In this document: one piece after another, positions 55,814 through 64,000 of the stretch
How the letters are laid out: each line of letters opens with the position of its first letter
How positions within the stretch are numbered: position 1 is the first letter of the stretch
From: Aureimonas frigidaquae
Lineage (GTDB): Bacteria; Pseudomonadota; Alphaproteobacteria; Rhizobiales; Rhizobiaceae
NCBI RefSeq assembly: GCF_001463905.1
Contig: NZ_BBWR01000007.1
Location: 123,962 to 187,961, forward strand
Reading direction: 5' to 3'
Length of the DNA stretch: 64,000 nt
Notes under the pieces: model-generated
Seen by the model: only the letters and a program-made list of their open reading frames with translations
Told to the model about the DNA's origin: nothing
The model's database searches: none
Program-made: the position numbers and the translations under genes

Positions 55814-57670
55814 TCAGCGGGCCTCCAGCGCCTCCAGCTCGTCGATCAGGCCGGAGATGACAGACAGGCCCTGCTGCCAGAAACCGGGATCGGTCGCATC
55901 CAGCCCGAAGGGGGCCAGCAGTTCCGAATGGTGGCGGGTGCCGCCCGCTTCCAGCATCTGCAGGTAGCGCTCGGCAAAGCCGTCCGGCGTCTTGCGATAG
56001 ACGGCGTAGAGCGAGTTCACGAGGCAATCGCCGAAGGCATAGGCATAGACGTAGAAGGGCGAATGGATGAAGTGCGGCACATAGGTCCAGAAGGTTTCGT
56101 AACCCGGCTGGAGCCGCACGGAGGGGCCGAGGCTCGCGCCCTGCGTCTCGACCCAGAGCGCGCCGATCCGCTCCGCTGTCAGCTCGCCCTGGCGCCGTTC
56201 CGTGTGGAGCCTGCGCTCGAACTGATAGAAGGCGATCTGCCGCACGACCGTGTTGATCATGTCCTCCACCTTGGAGGCGATGAGCGCGCGCCGCTGGCGC
56301 GGCTCCTGCATGGCTTCGAGCAGCGAGCGGAAGGTGAGCATCTCGCCGAAGACGGAGGCCGTCTCGGCCAGGGTCAGCGGCGTCGGCGCCATCAGGGCGC
56401 CCTGGCGCGCCGCCAGAACCTGGTGGACGCCGTGCCCCAGCTCATGGGCCAGGGTCATCACGTCGCGCGGCTTGCCGAGATAGTTGACGAGCACATAGGG
56501 ATGGGCGGAGGGAACCGTCGGATGGGCGAAGGCCCCCGGCGATTTTCCCGGCCGCACGCCCGCGTCGATCCACCGTTCCGCAAAGAAACGGCCGGCGATT
56601 TCGGCCATGCGGGGCGAAAAGCCCGCATAGGCCGATAGGACGGTGTCACGCGCGTCGGTCCAGCCGATGGGCTTGCGCTCCACGCCGGGCAGGGGCGCGT
56701 TGCGGTCCCAGTGATCGAGCGCATCGCGGCCGAGCCAGCCGGCCTTCAGCCTGTAGTAGCGGTGCGATATGGACGGATAGGCAGCCTCGACGGCGCTGGC
56801 CAGCGCATCCACGACGGGGCGCTCGACGCGGTTCGCCAGGTGGCGGCTGTCGGCGATGTCGCTGAAGCCGCGCCAGCGGTCGGAAATCTCCTTGTCCTTG
56901 GCCAGCGTGTTGGTGATCAGGCTGAACAGGCGCAGATTGGAGCGGAACACATCCGCCAGAGCTTGCGCGGCCTCCTGGCGCAGCGCCCCGTCATCCTCCT
57001 GCAGCAGGTTGAGGGTTTCCTCGATGGACAGTTCACGCTCCCGCACCCGGAAGCGCAGGCTCGTCATGGTTTCGTCGAACAGGCGGTTCCAGGCCCCGGC
57101 GCCGGTCATCGCCTTTTCGAGGAACAGCTCCTCGACCCGGTCTTCGAGCTGGAACGGCTTTTCCTGGCGCAGATCTTCCAGCCATGGGCGGTAATGCGCA
57201 AGGGCGGCGTTGTCGGCCATGGCGGCGTCGATCACGCTGTCCTCGATCCGGTTCAGCTCCAGCCCGAAAAACAGGAGACGGCCCGATACGTCCGTAACCC
57301 GCGCCTGGATATCCCCGTAGAACTTGGCATTGGCCGGATCGGACGTATCCCCGGCATAGATGAGCCCCGCATAGGAAATGAGCCGGCCGAGCCGGTCTTC
57401 CAGCCGCTCATAGGCATGGATCGCCTCGGCAAGGGCGCCGCCCCCGGGGCGCGCCGCTTCCTGCGCTAGCTGTCCGCGCCAGCGCTCCTGGAAGGCGGCC
57501 GCGTCGGCATCGGAGCGGGCGAGGTCTTCCTTCAGCTCCGGACTGTCCATGCCGGGGTACAGATCAGACAGGTTCCAGCGCGGCAGGTCGCCCAGCGGGG
57601 CGGCGTCGTGGGGTTGGGTGGCTACGGAGTTCGTCATCGAGGGGGAGGAGTCCTTTCGCATTACCTTCAT
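55814..57670 (-). CDS. pepF: Oligoendopeptidase F (M3 metallopeptidase)
   Basis: Cytosolic zinc endopeptidase degrading oligopeptides, 618 residues. The zinc motif HELGH (H409, E410, H413) is followed by the distal Glu region TLAETASVFGEML; the N-terminal helical domain opens with WNLSDLYPGMDSPELKEDL. Start choice: ATG 57670 has AAGG four bases upstream; ATG 57637 (MTNSV) is nearer to where homologues begin. Converges with the Rsm22-like gene and is divergent from the DUF882 gene. Confidence 0.93.
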   Translation of the reverse strand: MKVMRKDSSPSMTNSVATQPHDAAPLGDLPRWNLSDLYPGMDSPELKEDLARSDADAAAFQERWRGQLAQEAARPGGGALAEAIHAYERLEDRLGRLISYAGLIYAGDTSDPANAKFYGDIQARVTDVSGRLLFFGLELNRIEDSVIDAAMADNAALAHYRPWLEDLRQEKPFQLEDRVEELFLEKAMTGAGAWNRLFDETMTSLRFRVRERELSIEETLNLLQEDDGALRQEAAQALADVFRSNLRLFSLITNTLAKDKEISDRWRGFSDIADSRHLANRVERPVVDALASAVEAAYPSISHRYYRLKAGWLGRDALDHWDRNAPLPGVERKPIGWTDARDTVLSAYAGFSPRMAEIAGRFFAERWIDAGVRPGKSPGAFAHPTVPSAHPYVLVNYLGKPRDVMTLAHELGHGVHQVLAARQGALMAPTPLTLAETASVFGEMLTFRSLLEAMQEPRQRRALIASKVEDMINTVVRQIAFYQFERRLHTERRQGELTAERIGALWVETQGASLGPSVRLQPGYETFWTYVPHFIHSPFYVYAYAFGDCLVNSLYAVYRKTPDGFAERYLQMLEAGGTRHHSELLAPFGLDATDPGFWQQGLSVISGLIDELEALEAR

Positions 57671-57834
57671 TGCGCCTTAACCATTTTCTTTTGTAATAAG
57701 GAAACAAATAGGCAGATGTCATTTTCATGCCGCAGTTCGGCTCATCTATTCGACACTGCAAGCACATGAATTCGGGGTTGGTGCCCGGGGACGATCGACA
57801 GGCGCCGCACTCGCTAGCGAGGGGAAAAGACCGA

Positions 57835-59664
57835 ATGCTCGGAACGAAAGCAAGCGCCATGCGACGCATGGTGCGTGCCGCGACAATCCTGGCGACCGGG
57901 CTCGTGGTGCTGGCCGGCCCCGGTATGGCGGCCAAGGCGGAAACCCGAACGCTGCGCCTGCAGCACGTACACCTGGGCGAAAAGTCCGTCATCACCTACA
58001 AGCGCAACGGCAAGTACCTGGCCGAAGGACTGAAGCAGGCCAACTGGGCCCTGCGCGACTGGCGGGAGAACAAACCCACCCGGATGGATCCGGCGCTGCT
58101 CGACATCATGTGGGAGATGCAACAGCAGTCCGGCACGCGCGATTACATCCAGGTGCTCGGCGGCTACCGCTCCCCCAAGACCAACAACATGCTCCGCTCG
58201 CGTTCCTCGGGCGTCGCCGGCGGCAGCCTCCATATGTCCGGCAAGGCGATCGATTTCTACACGACCGACGTGCCGCTCCGCCGCCTGCGTGAGATCGGGC
58301 TGAAGTTGCAGCTCGGCGGCGTGGGATATTATCCGCGGTCGGGCTCGCCCTTCGTCCATTTCGACAGCGGCAACGGCCGCTACTGGCCGCGCATGAGCCG
58401 GTCGGAACTGGCCAAAATCTTCCCGCGCGGCAACACCATCTACCTTCCCTCGGACGGCAAGCCGCTGCCGGGCTACGAGCAGGCCATGGCGTCCTACAAC
58501 CGGCGCAAGGGCGCTGCCGGCGATGTCCAGATCGCCAGCGCGGGAGAGACCCGTCGCGGCAAGTCCCTTCTGGCGCGCATCTTCGGCGGTGGCAACGACG
58601 AGGCGGAAGACAACGCCGAGATGGAGGCCGCCCCGACCCCGGCGCCGCGCCGCACGCGGGAACCGGCACGCCAGGCCCCGCAGCCGGCTCCGACGCCCGA
58701 GCCCGAAATCGCCATCGCTTCCATCCAGCCGACGCCCGCGCCGCGCCGGGCCGCTGCGCCGCAGCCTGCTGCGCCGGTCGCCGCCGCGCTGCCATCCGGC
58801 ATGGCCATGCCAGACCGCCCGCAATTCGACACCAGCAGCCGTGCGCCGACGCCGGCGGCCGGCGTTCCGACACCCTCAGCCGGCATTCCCGCCGCGCCGC
58901 CGCCCGCCGCCGAACCCGCTGCGGTGGCTGTCGCCAATATTCCGATGCCGCGTTCCGCACCGGCGCGCGCCGTGGAGCCGCAGCCTGCACCGGTGGAAGT
59001 CGCCGCCGTGGCGGAGCCCGCCTCGGCAGCCGGGGAACTGGCCTATGCGGTGCCGACGCCCAGCCGACGCCCCTTTGCGGCGGTGCTCCAGGCTGCGGCG
59101 ACGCCGCGCCAGGATGCGGTCCCGGCCCCCGATGCCATTGCCGATGCGATCCTGTCGGCCTCTGTGCCTGAACGCACGGCCAGCGCGGCGGAGGCGGAAC
59201 TCTCCGTCCCGGTCGCTCACCCGACCCCGCGCATGCCGAGCGCCGTCGAAGAGCCCGTGCTCGAGACAGCCGATGCGGCGGAGCCGGCCACGGTCGATGC
59301 TGCAGACGCCGCCGAGCCCGCCATGGCTTCCGATGCGCCCGCCACGGACGAACCGGCTGCGCATTCGACGCTCCTTGCCGCGCTGGAAACACCGCAGCCT
59401 GCGCCGCGCCAGGTCGTCGAAGACGCCGCGACCGCTGCGGCAGAAGCACCTGCTATCGCCTCTAAGGGGGGGCGGATCGGTTCCTCCGATCCCGACCCGC
59501 TGGACGAAGCCGCGATCACCTCCCGCATCGCGACGGCGACCGAGATCACCCAGCCCCTGCAGGTTGCGGAGCTGACCGGCGGGAAGGGTGAGCGACTTTC
59601 CCCATCCATGCTGGTCGTCAACGTACCGGTGGCCTTCCCGTCGGAGCGATTCGGCCCACAATAG
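57835..59664 (+). CDS. DUF882/M15-type peptidase with long Ala/Pro-rich tail
   Basis: Exported murein peptidase-like protein of 609 residues. It has a signal sequence (to about residue 36, AAKAET) and then a YcbK/M15 domain (about 40-200) with zinc-site motifs: GSLHMSGKAIDF gives H133 and D140, and FVHFDSGNGRYW gives H175 and D177. The remaining 390 residues or so are extremely Ala/Pro/Glu-rich with imperfect repeats such as PTPAPRR and EPQPAPVE, likely disordered. The role of the tail is unknown. Probably trims cell-wall cross-bridges. Confidence 0.88.
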   Translation: MLGTKASAMRRMVRAATILATGLVVLAGPGMAAKAETRTLRLQHVHLGEKSVITYKRNGKYLAEGLKQANWALRDWRENKPTRMDPALLDIMWEMQQQSGTRDYIQVLGGYRSPKTNNMLRSRSSGVAGGSLHMSGKAIDFYTTDVPLRRLREIGLKLQLGGVGYYPRSGSPFVHFDSGNGRYWPRMSRSELAKIFPRGNTIYLPSDGKPLPGYEQAMASYNRRKGAAGDVQIASAGETRRGKSLLARIFGGGNDEAEDNAEMEAAPTPAPRRTREPARQAPQPAPTPEPEIAIASIQPTPAPRRAAAPQPAAPVAAALPSGMAMPDRPQFDTSSRAPTPAAGVPTPSAGIPAAPPPAAEPAAVAVANIPMPRSAPARAVEPQPAPVEVAAVAEPASAAGELAYAVPTPSRRPFAAVLQAAATPRQDAVPAPDAIADAILSASVPERTASAAEAELSVPVAHPTPRMPSAVEEPVLETADAAEPATVDAADAAEPAMASDAPATDEPAAHSTLLAALETPQPAPRQVVEDAATAAAEAPAIASKGGRIGSSDPDPLDEAAITSRIATATEITQPLQVAELTGGKGERLSPSMLVVNVPVAFPSERFGPQ

Positions 59665-59694
59665 CCGCGCTGCATCCAGACTACCGTAATCACC

Positions 59695-59727
59695 AAAAGG
59701 CCCCCGGTCAGTTCCGGGGGCCTTTTC
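59695..59727. terminator. Strong bidirectional-type terminator after the DUF882 gene
   Basis: Perfect 13-bp stem: 59695-59707 (AAAAGGCCCCCGG) pairs with 59714-59726, 6-base loop, ending TTTTC. A/T runs on both sides make it usable in either direction. Confidence 0.85.
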
Positions 59728-60099
59728 GTATGTGACGCGTGCATCTGCATCCCGGTGGCAGCCCTCAAGGCCGAGATCCGAACGGCTGAGAGAAGCAGCT
59801 CTATTATACGGCTGTCGCGACTGGACTTTCGGTGGATGGTTTCATGTCATTGTGGAAGCGTTCAACATCTTTGGATTGGTCGTTCACTGCGCAATCAGCC
59901 AGGAAGATCCATTGCAATGATGACCTTTCGGAAAGTTAATTTTGCTTTAGCCGTCTTGACAACAGTCGAAGCTCCGTAAATACACAGACTTTATATGTCC
60001 TTTCGAGCAGTGGATGGGCGCACTTTCCCCGCGCGGCAGGACTCTGTTTCCGAAGAATTTTGAAGAGCGCCCTGATGCGCTCACGAACGAGGTATGGCA
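59728..60099 (+). promoter_or_regulatory. AT-rich leader/promoter region of mucR
   Basis: About 370 bases without a credible gene and clearly more AT-rich than the surroundings from about 59860 to 60010. TTGACA at 59956-59961 followed by TAAATA at 59977 is a candidate promoter (15-base spacing, short). AT-rich stretches such as GTTAATTTTGCTTTA are the kind of DNA that MucR/Ros proteins bind, so autoregulation is likely by family precedent. Confidence 0.45.
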
Positions 60100-60525
60100 A
60101 TGGAACGGAACGAAAGCGTCGATAACAACGAGATGCTGATGGAGCTGACGGCAGAAGTCGTTGCGGCGTATGTCAGCAACAATTCCGTGCCGGTTGCCGA
60201 ACTTCCTGCGTTGATTTCAGATGTTTACGGTGCGCTCGGCCGTACGACGGCGGCACCGGCCGCCCAGCCGGTCGAAAAGCCGAAGCCGGCAGTGCCGGTC
60301 AAGAAGTCCGTCTCGGACGACTTCATCATCTGCCTCGAGGACGGGAAGAAGTTCAAGTCTCTCAAGCGCCATCTCATGACTCATTACAACCTGACGCCGG
60401 AAGAGTACCGCGAGAAGTGGGATCTGCCGGCCGACTACCCGATGGTCGCTCCCAACTATGCTGCGGCCCGGTCGCGCCTCGCAAAGCAGATGGGCCTGGG
60501 CCACAAGCGCCGTCGTGGCCGCTGA
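60100..60525 (+). CDS. mucR: MucR/Ros-family zinc-finger regulator
   Basis: H-NS-like global regulator of alphaproteobacteria (exopolysaccharide, motility, virulence). The N-terminal half contains the oligomerisation region ([25 protein letters not shown] in outline). The C-terminal prokaryotic finger reads [20 protein letters not shown], so the usual second Cys is Asp81 (C78, D81, H91, H95) and the usual final His is Tyr96. Relatives lacking zinc ligands are known in Mesorhizobium. ATG 60100 is chosen because GAGG lies seven bases upstream; ATG 60094 is only one base after it. Confidence 0.92.
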   Translation: MERNESVDNNEMLMELTAEVVAAYVSNNSVPVAELPALISDVYGALGRTTAAPAAQPVEKPKPAVPVKKSVSDDFIICLEDGKKFKSLKRHLMTHYNLTPEEYREKWDLPADYPMVAPNYAAARSRLAKQMGLGHKRRRGR

Positions 60526-60566
60526 CCCAACACCCAATCGCACGAAATTCCTGTGTATGAATCCGT

Positions 60567-60591
60567 CGCCGGCCCCCTGGGCCGGCGTTTT
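60567..60591 (+). terminator. Intrinsic terminator of mucR
   Basis: Nine-bp GC stem (60567-60575 / 60579-60587), 3-base loop, then TTTT. Located 42 bases after the mucR stop. Confidence 0.8.
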
Positions 60592-60714
60592 CATGTTGCA
60601 TCTCCGCCTTCGAGTTGCCGTAAAGAAAGCGTGATGGCTGCGTGATGCGGCGTCGGCGCAAGGGCTGGCCCCGCGCGACGCAAAGGGATGGCAGGAATGG
60701 TCGAGGGTTCTGGC

Positions 60715-63279
60715 ATGGCGCGATTTACCGCCTGGCTCCGCCGTCCATCCACGCGCAACTGGCTGACCCTCGCCGTCGGCCTTGCCATCACTGTTCTGGC
60801 CTTCCTCACTCTGTCACGGCTTCTGGATGACACGCCGCTCGACATGATCGGGCCGGCCATCGCCGCCATACCCGTATCGACCTTCCTGGCCGCGGTGGCC
60901 TTCACCATCGTCAGCTTCATGGCCATGGCCGCCTATGACGTCATCGCCGTGGAGCACACCGCGCCCGGTCGCGTCCCGCTCAGCGTGGCGGCGCTGGTCG
61001 GGGCGGGGGGCTATGCCATCTCCAACGCGCTGGGGTTCCCCTTTCTGACCGGCGGGGCCGTGCGCTACCGGGTGTATCGCCGCTTCGGCTTCGAGCCGGT
61101 GGATGTCGCCCGTGTCGTCGGCATCTCCTGGTTCGCCCTGTGGTTCGCGCTGGCTGTCATGGTTGGCGTGGCGCTGGTCGCCGACCCGGCCGATGTTCCG
61201 TGGTTGCAGGAATTCCCCCTTATGCTCGATGTCGGGATCGGGGCGGCCATCCTGGTTCTGGTCAGCGTCCTTGTCCTGTGGCTGGCGACGGGAGAGCGCG
61301 GGGTGCGGATCAAGCACTGGCACCTGCCATTGCCCAATGGCGGCGCCGCCGTGGCGCAGATCCTGGCCGGCATCGTGGATGTCGTGGCAGCCGCCGCCGT
61401 GCTCTACGTTCTTCTGCCAGAGGGGACGGTCAGCAGTTTCACCGTCTTTGCGATCGTCTATGCCATGGCGACGGTTGCGGGTGTCGTGTCCAATGCGCCC
61501 GCGGGCCTCGGCGCCTTCGAGGCGACGATTGTCGCCGCGCTTGGCCTGGGCGGTCGGCCGGATGCGCTCGCCGCCCTGGTCGTCTATCGGTTGATCTATA
61601 CGCTGATGCCTTTGATCGTCACCATGGTCGGGCTCGCCGCGTCCGAGATCGCCTTGCAGCGCCATGCGCTGAGCGGGCAGATGGCCATGGCCGCGCGCAT
61701 CGTGGAGCCGATGGCGCCGCCCCTGACGGCGAGCCTTTCCTTCCTGGGCGGCCTCGTCCTGCTCGTCTCCGGCGCGACACCGCTTCTCGATGCCCGCGTC
61801 GGATCGCTGTCGGCCATTCTGCCGCTGCCCTTCATTGAGTTCTCGCATCTGGCAGCCAGCTTCGTGGGCGTCGCGCTCTTGGTCATCGCACGTGGGCTCG
61901 CGCGGCGTCTGTGGCGCGCCTATGTGCTGGCGCTCGGCCTGATGCTGGCCGGCGCCGTCTTCTCCCTGTCCAAGGGCCTTGACTGGGAGGAGTCGCTGGT
62001 CCTTCTGTCCTTCGCCCTCTTCCTCTACGTCTTCCGCCGCGCCTTCTACCGGCGTGAGGACGACGCACCCCTGGCGCTCAACTGGCGTTGGCTCGCCACC
62101 GTCATGGCCGCTTTGATCGGCTGTGCCTGGCTCGGCTTCTTCGCCTATTCGCATGTCGAATACGCCAACTCCCTCTGGTGGGACTTCGCGCTCGATGCCG
62201 ATGCGCCGCGCTTCCTGCGGGCCAGCGTCCTGGTCTTCCTGGTCATGGCGGCGGCGGGGCTCGAATTGTGGATCCATCAGCGCCATGGCCACCGTGTGGT
62301 CGATCCCCTGCCGGACAGTGTCCGCGCGCTGGTCGCGGCCGCGCCCGCCACCAATGCGCAACTGGCGCTTCTGGGCGACAAGCGCTTCCTCGTCTCCGAC
62401 GACGGGACCGGTTTCGTCATGTATGCCCAGTCCGGCGGCAGTCTGATCGCCCTGGGCGAGCCGGTCGCCGCACCGGACAAGGTGGCGGAGCTCGCCTGGG
62501 CCTTCCGCGACATGGCCGACAGGCGCGCCTTGCGGCCCGTCTTCTACGAAGTCGGCGTCGAGCACCTGCCGCTCTTCCTGGACATGGGGCTGACGGCCCT
62601 GAAGCTCGGCGAAGTCGCGCGGGTGGACCTGGAGCAGTTCACCCTGTCCGGCGCCAAACGTCAGGATCTGCGCACCGCCATGCGCAAGGCGGAACGCGAG
62701 GGGCTGGAATTCGCCATTCTGCCGGCGGCCGAGGTGCCCACCGTCCTGGACGAGATGCGCGCCGTCTCCGATGCCTGGCTGGACATGAAGTCCGGCGCGG
62801 AAAAGGGCTTTTCGCTCGGCTATTTCGATCCCGCCTATCTGTCGAACTTCGATCATGCCGTGATGCGCAAGGACGGGCATGTCGTGGCCTTCGCCAATCT
62901 GTGGCGGTCGGGACATCACGAGGAAATGTCCATCGACCTGATGCGCCATGTGCCCAACCTGTCGCGCGGGATCATGGACGCCCTGTTCGGTCACGTCCTG
63001 ATGGCCGCCAAGGACGAAGGGTATCGCTGGTTCAATCTGGGCGCGGCACCGCTGTCCGGCCTCGTCGATCGCCGGGGCGCGTCGCGGTGGAACCGTTTCG
63101 GATCGCTCCTCTACCGCCGCGGCAACGATCTCTACAGTTTCGACGGTTTGCGGGGCTTCAAGCAAAAGTTCGGGCCCGTCTGGTCGCCGCATTATCTGAT
63201 CTGCCCGCGTGGCCTCGACACGGCCAGGTCCCTGATCGACGTGACGTCCCTCATCTCCCGCCGGCCTTCGGAAGGGTAA
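60715..63279 (+). CDS. lpiA: Lysyl-phosphatidylglycerol synthase/flippase (LpiA/MprF)
   Basis: Transfers lysine from Lys-tRNA to phosphatidylglycerol and flips the product, lowering negative surface charge (acid and antimicrobial-peptide tolerance). The 854-residue protein has about 14 membrane spans in two blocks (residues 15 to about 530), including NALGFPFLTGGAVRYRVY. A cytosolic DUF2156/GNAT-type domain (about 545-850) carries KLGEVARVDLEQFTLSG, RTAMRKAEREGLEF and WFNLGAAPLSGL. ATG 60715 has GAGGG seven bases upstream; ATG codons at 60688 and 60697 are alternatives. acvB follows after 5 bases. Confidence 0.93.
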   Translation: MARFTAWLRRPSTRNWLTLAVGLAITVLAFLTLSRLLDDTPLDMIGPAIAAIPVSTFLAAVAFTIVSFMAMAAYDVIAVEHTAPGRVPLSVAALVGAGGYAISNALGFPFLTGGAVRYRVYRRFGFEPVDVARVVGISWFALWFALAVMVGVALVADPADVPWLQEFPLMLDVGIGAAILVLVSVLVLWLATGERGVRIKHWHLPLPNGGAAVAQILAGIVDVVAAAAVLYVLLPEGTVSSFTVFAIVYAMATVAGVVSNAPAGLGAFEATIVAALGLGGRPDALAALVVYRLIYTLMPLIVTMVGLAASEIALQRHALSGQMAMAARIVEPMAPPLTASLSFLGGLVLLVSGATPLLDARVGSLSAILPLPFIEFSHLAASFVGVALLVIARGLARRLWRAYVLALGLMLAGAVFSLSKGLDWEESLVLLSFALFLYVFRRAFYRREDDAPLALNWRWLATVMAALIGCAWLGFFAYSHVEYANSLWWDFALDADAPRFLRASVLVFLVMAAAGLELWIHQRHGHRVVDPLPDSVRALVAAAPATNAQLALLGDKRFLVSDDGTGFVMYAQSGGSLIALGEPVAAPDKVAELAWAFRDMADRRALRPVFYEVGVEHLPLFLDMGLTALKLGEVARVDLEQFTLSGAKRQDLRTAMRKAEREGLEFAILPAAEVPTVLDEMRAVSDAWLDMKSGAEKGFSLGYFDPAYLSNFDHAVMRKDGHVVAFANLWRSGHHEEMSIDLMRHVPNLSRGIMDALFGHVLMAAKDEGYRWFNLGAAPLSGLVDRRGASRWNRFGSLLYRRGNDLYSFDGLRGFKQKFGPVWSPHYLICPRGLDTARSLIDVTSLISRRPSEG

Positions 63280-63284
63280 TCGAT

Positions 63285-64000
63285 ATGAAATCGCTCCGGC
63301 ACGCCCTTCTGGCCGCCCTCCTTCTTGCCTGCGCCGGTGGCGCGGCCCTCTGGTGGACGGGCCACCTCCACTGGCCGGGCAGCCGGCGCGAGGTGACCGT
63401 CTCGGCCGAGAACCTCATGAATGTGCGTGCGATCGTGCCGGCGGGCGATGCGCAAGGCGTCGCGATCCAGATTTCGGATGCCGGCGCCGCGCCGGACGGC
63501 GCCTTGACGAATGCCTTGGTGGAGCACGGCCTGATCGTGCTGCCGGTGCGGCTCGACGACTGGATGGCTGCCCTTCAAAAAGATGCCGAGGATTGCCTCT
63601 ATGCCGGCTCCGATATCGAGGGCATTGCCAAGGAAGTGCAGCACGTCCTGGCGCTGGACACCTACTCCCACCCCGTCGTCGTGGGCGAGGGGCGGGGCGG
63701 CGTTCTCGCCTATGCCGCCGTTGCCGATTCCCCGGCGGCTACGATGGCCGGCGGCGTTGCGCTAAATGCTGCGGCAACGCTGGATACGCGCCTGCCCATC
63801 TGCGACGGCGCCGTGGCGAGCCGACAGGCCGGCGGCTATGCCTATGACCTGGCCGCAACCTTGCCGGAGCCCTTCACCTTCGTCGCGGCGGGACGGCCGG
63901 CGGGCCTCGGCGCCGACACGGCCGATCATGCGCGCTTCGCCGCGGCGCCGGATGCGGATGCGGCTCGCGCCGCAACGGCGGACGCCGCCCTTGCCTTGGC
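63285..64000 (+). CDS. acvB: AcvB/VirJ-family protein (N-terminal part; truncated by window end)
   Basis: Exported alpha/beta-hydrolase of the AcvB/AtvA family, forming the lpiA-acvB (atvA) operon known from Rhizobium tropici and Agrobacterium; AcvB is a periplasmic lysyl-PG hydrolase. Visible here are a signal anchor (residues 1-26, HALLAALLLACAGGAALWW) and the N-terminal AcvB domain with LDTYSHPVVVGEGRGGVLAYAA in outline. The nucleophile Ser is absent from this degenerate first domain (GEGRGG). The active VirJ-like domain lies past the window edge. Confidence 0.88.
   Translation, partial: MKSLRHALLAALLLACAGGAALWWTGHLHWPGSRREVTVSAENLMNVRAIVPAGDAQGVAIQISDAGAAPDGALTNALVEHGLIVLPVRLDDWMAALQKDAEDCLYAGSDIEGIAKEVQHVLALDTYSHPVVVGEGRGGVLAYAAVADSPAATMAGGVALNAAATLDTRLPICDGAVASRQAGGYAYDLAATLPEPFTFVAAGRPAGLGADTADHARFAAAPDADAARAATADAALAL

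Noticed and set aside
59732..59979. Two short ORFs upstream of mucR
   Set aside because: Overlap each other in different frames, Cys/Trp-rich, no start signal; the region looks like promoter/leader DNA.
60814..63192. 792-codon antisense ORF opposite lpiA
   Set aside because: Shadow frame of a high-GC gene; composition of Arg/Gly/Gln/His without any domain, while the plus strand encodes a full LpiA.
1..64000. tRNA genes, insertion sequences, prophage, CRISPR arrays, replication origin
   Set aside because: Looked for in intergenic regions; no cloverleaf, transposase, terminal repeats, regularly spaced repeats or DnaA-box cluster recognised by eye.

Overview
The window is about 64 kb of GC-rich, gene-dense alphaproteobacterial chromosome. 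The gene content points to Hyphomicrobiales (Rhizobiales): a cycM / kdsB / pheA neighbourhood, a BioR-controlled bioBFDAZ operon, a MucR/Ros regulator, an lpiA-acvB pair, homospermidine synthase and a Brucella Omp10-like lipoprotein. An Aurantimonadaceae-like genus is plausible, but that is inference. I saw no tRNA, rRNA, insertion sequence, phage gene or CRISPR array. Nearly all sequence is explained by about 50 protein genes and one SRP RNA. Long antisense ORFs are composition artefacts of high-GC codon usage.

Layout. 1-8.4 kb: cytochrome cycM (cut by the window edge), a fused kdsB-pheA gene, nudC, a HIT protein, SRP RNA, dnaX-ybaB-recR and a lytic transglycosylase lipoprotein. 8.6-12.6 kb: dapE, a membrane protein, then truA, fmt and def. 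12.8-14.3 kb: a secreted trypsin-like protease. 14.3-21.8 kb: a SulP transporter, the biotin operon bioB-F-D-A-Z with every junction overlapping as ATGA, and its repressor gene bioR. Both bioB and bioR carry a BioR box upstream. 21.9-25.9 kb: a GGDEF protein, a cation-efflux gene broken by an in-frame TAG, an MltB-type transglycosylase and dapD. 26-30.3 kb: a LOG-family protein, a small unknown protein, a HAD nucleotidase, an MHS-type transporter and argB.

30.5-40.8 kb: a Kef-type K+/H+ antiporter, then a sugar-acid locus. A class II glycerate kinase faces a ltnD-otnK-otnI-deoR-otnC operon, which should convert L-threonate via 2-oxo- and 3-oxotetronate to dihydroxyacetone phosphate. A TrpXYZ-type ABC importer converges on it. 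40.9-44.6 kb: an MscS channel and galU with a strong terminator. 44.7-51.3 kb: an FMN-dependent (NtaA/SnaA-like) monooxygenase divergent from a five-gene branched-chain-type ABC importer and an AhpD-like protein, probably one catabolic unit of unknown substrate. 51.3-57.7 kb: NfeD/stomatin pair, Omp10-like lipoprotein, homospermidine synthase, Rsm22-like methyltransferase and oligoendopeptidase F. 57.8-64 kb: a DUF882/M15 protein with a very long Ala/Pro tail, mucR, and lpiA-acvB for lysyl-phosphatidylglycerol (acvB is cut by the window end).

The most unusual items are the KdsB-PheA fusion, the single amber codon in an otherwise intact cation-efflux gene, the MucR-type finger lacking its canonical second Cys and final His, and the FMN-monooxygenase/ABC/AhpD unit.
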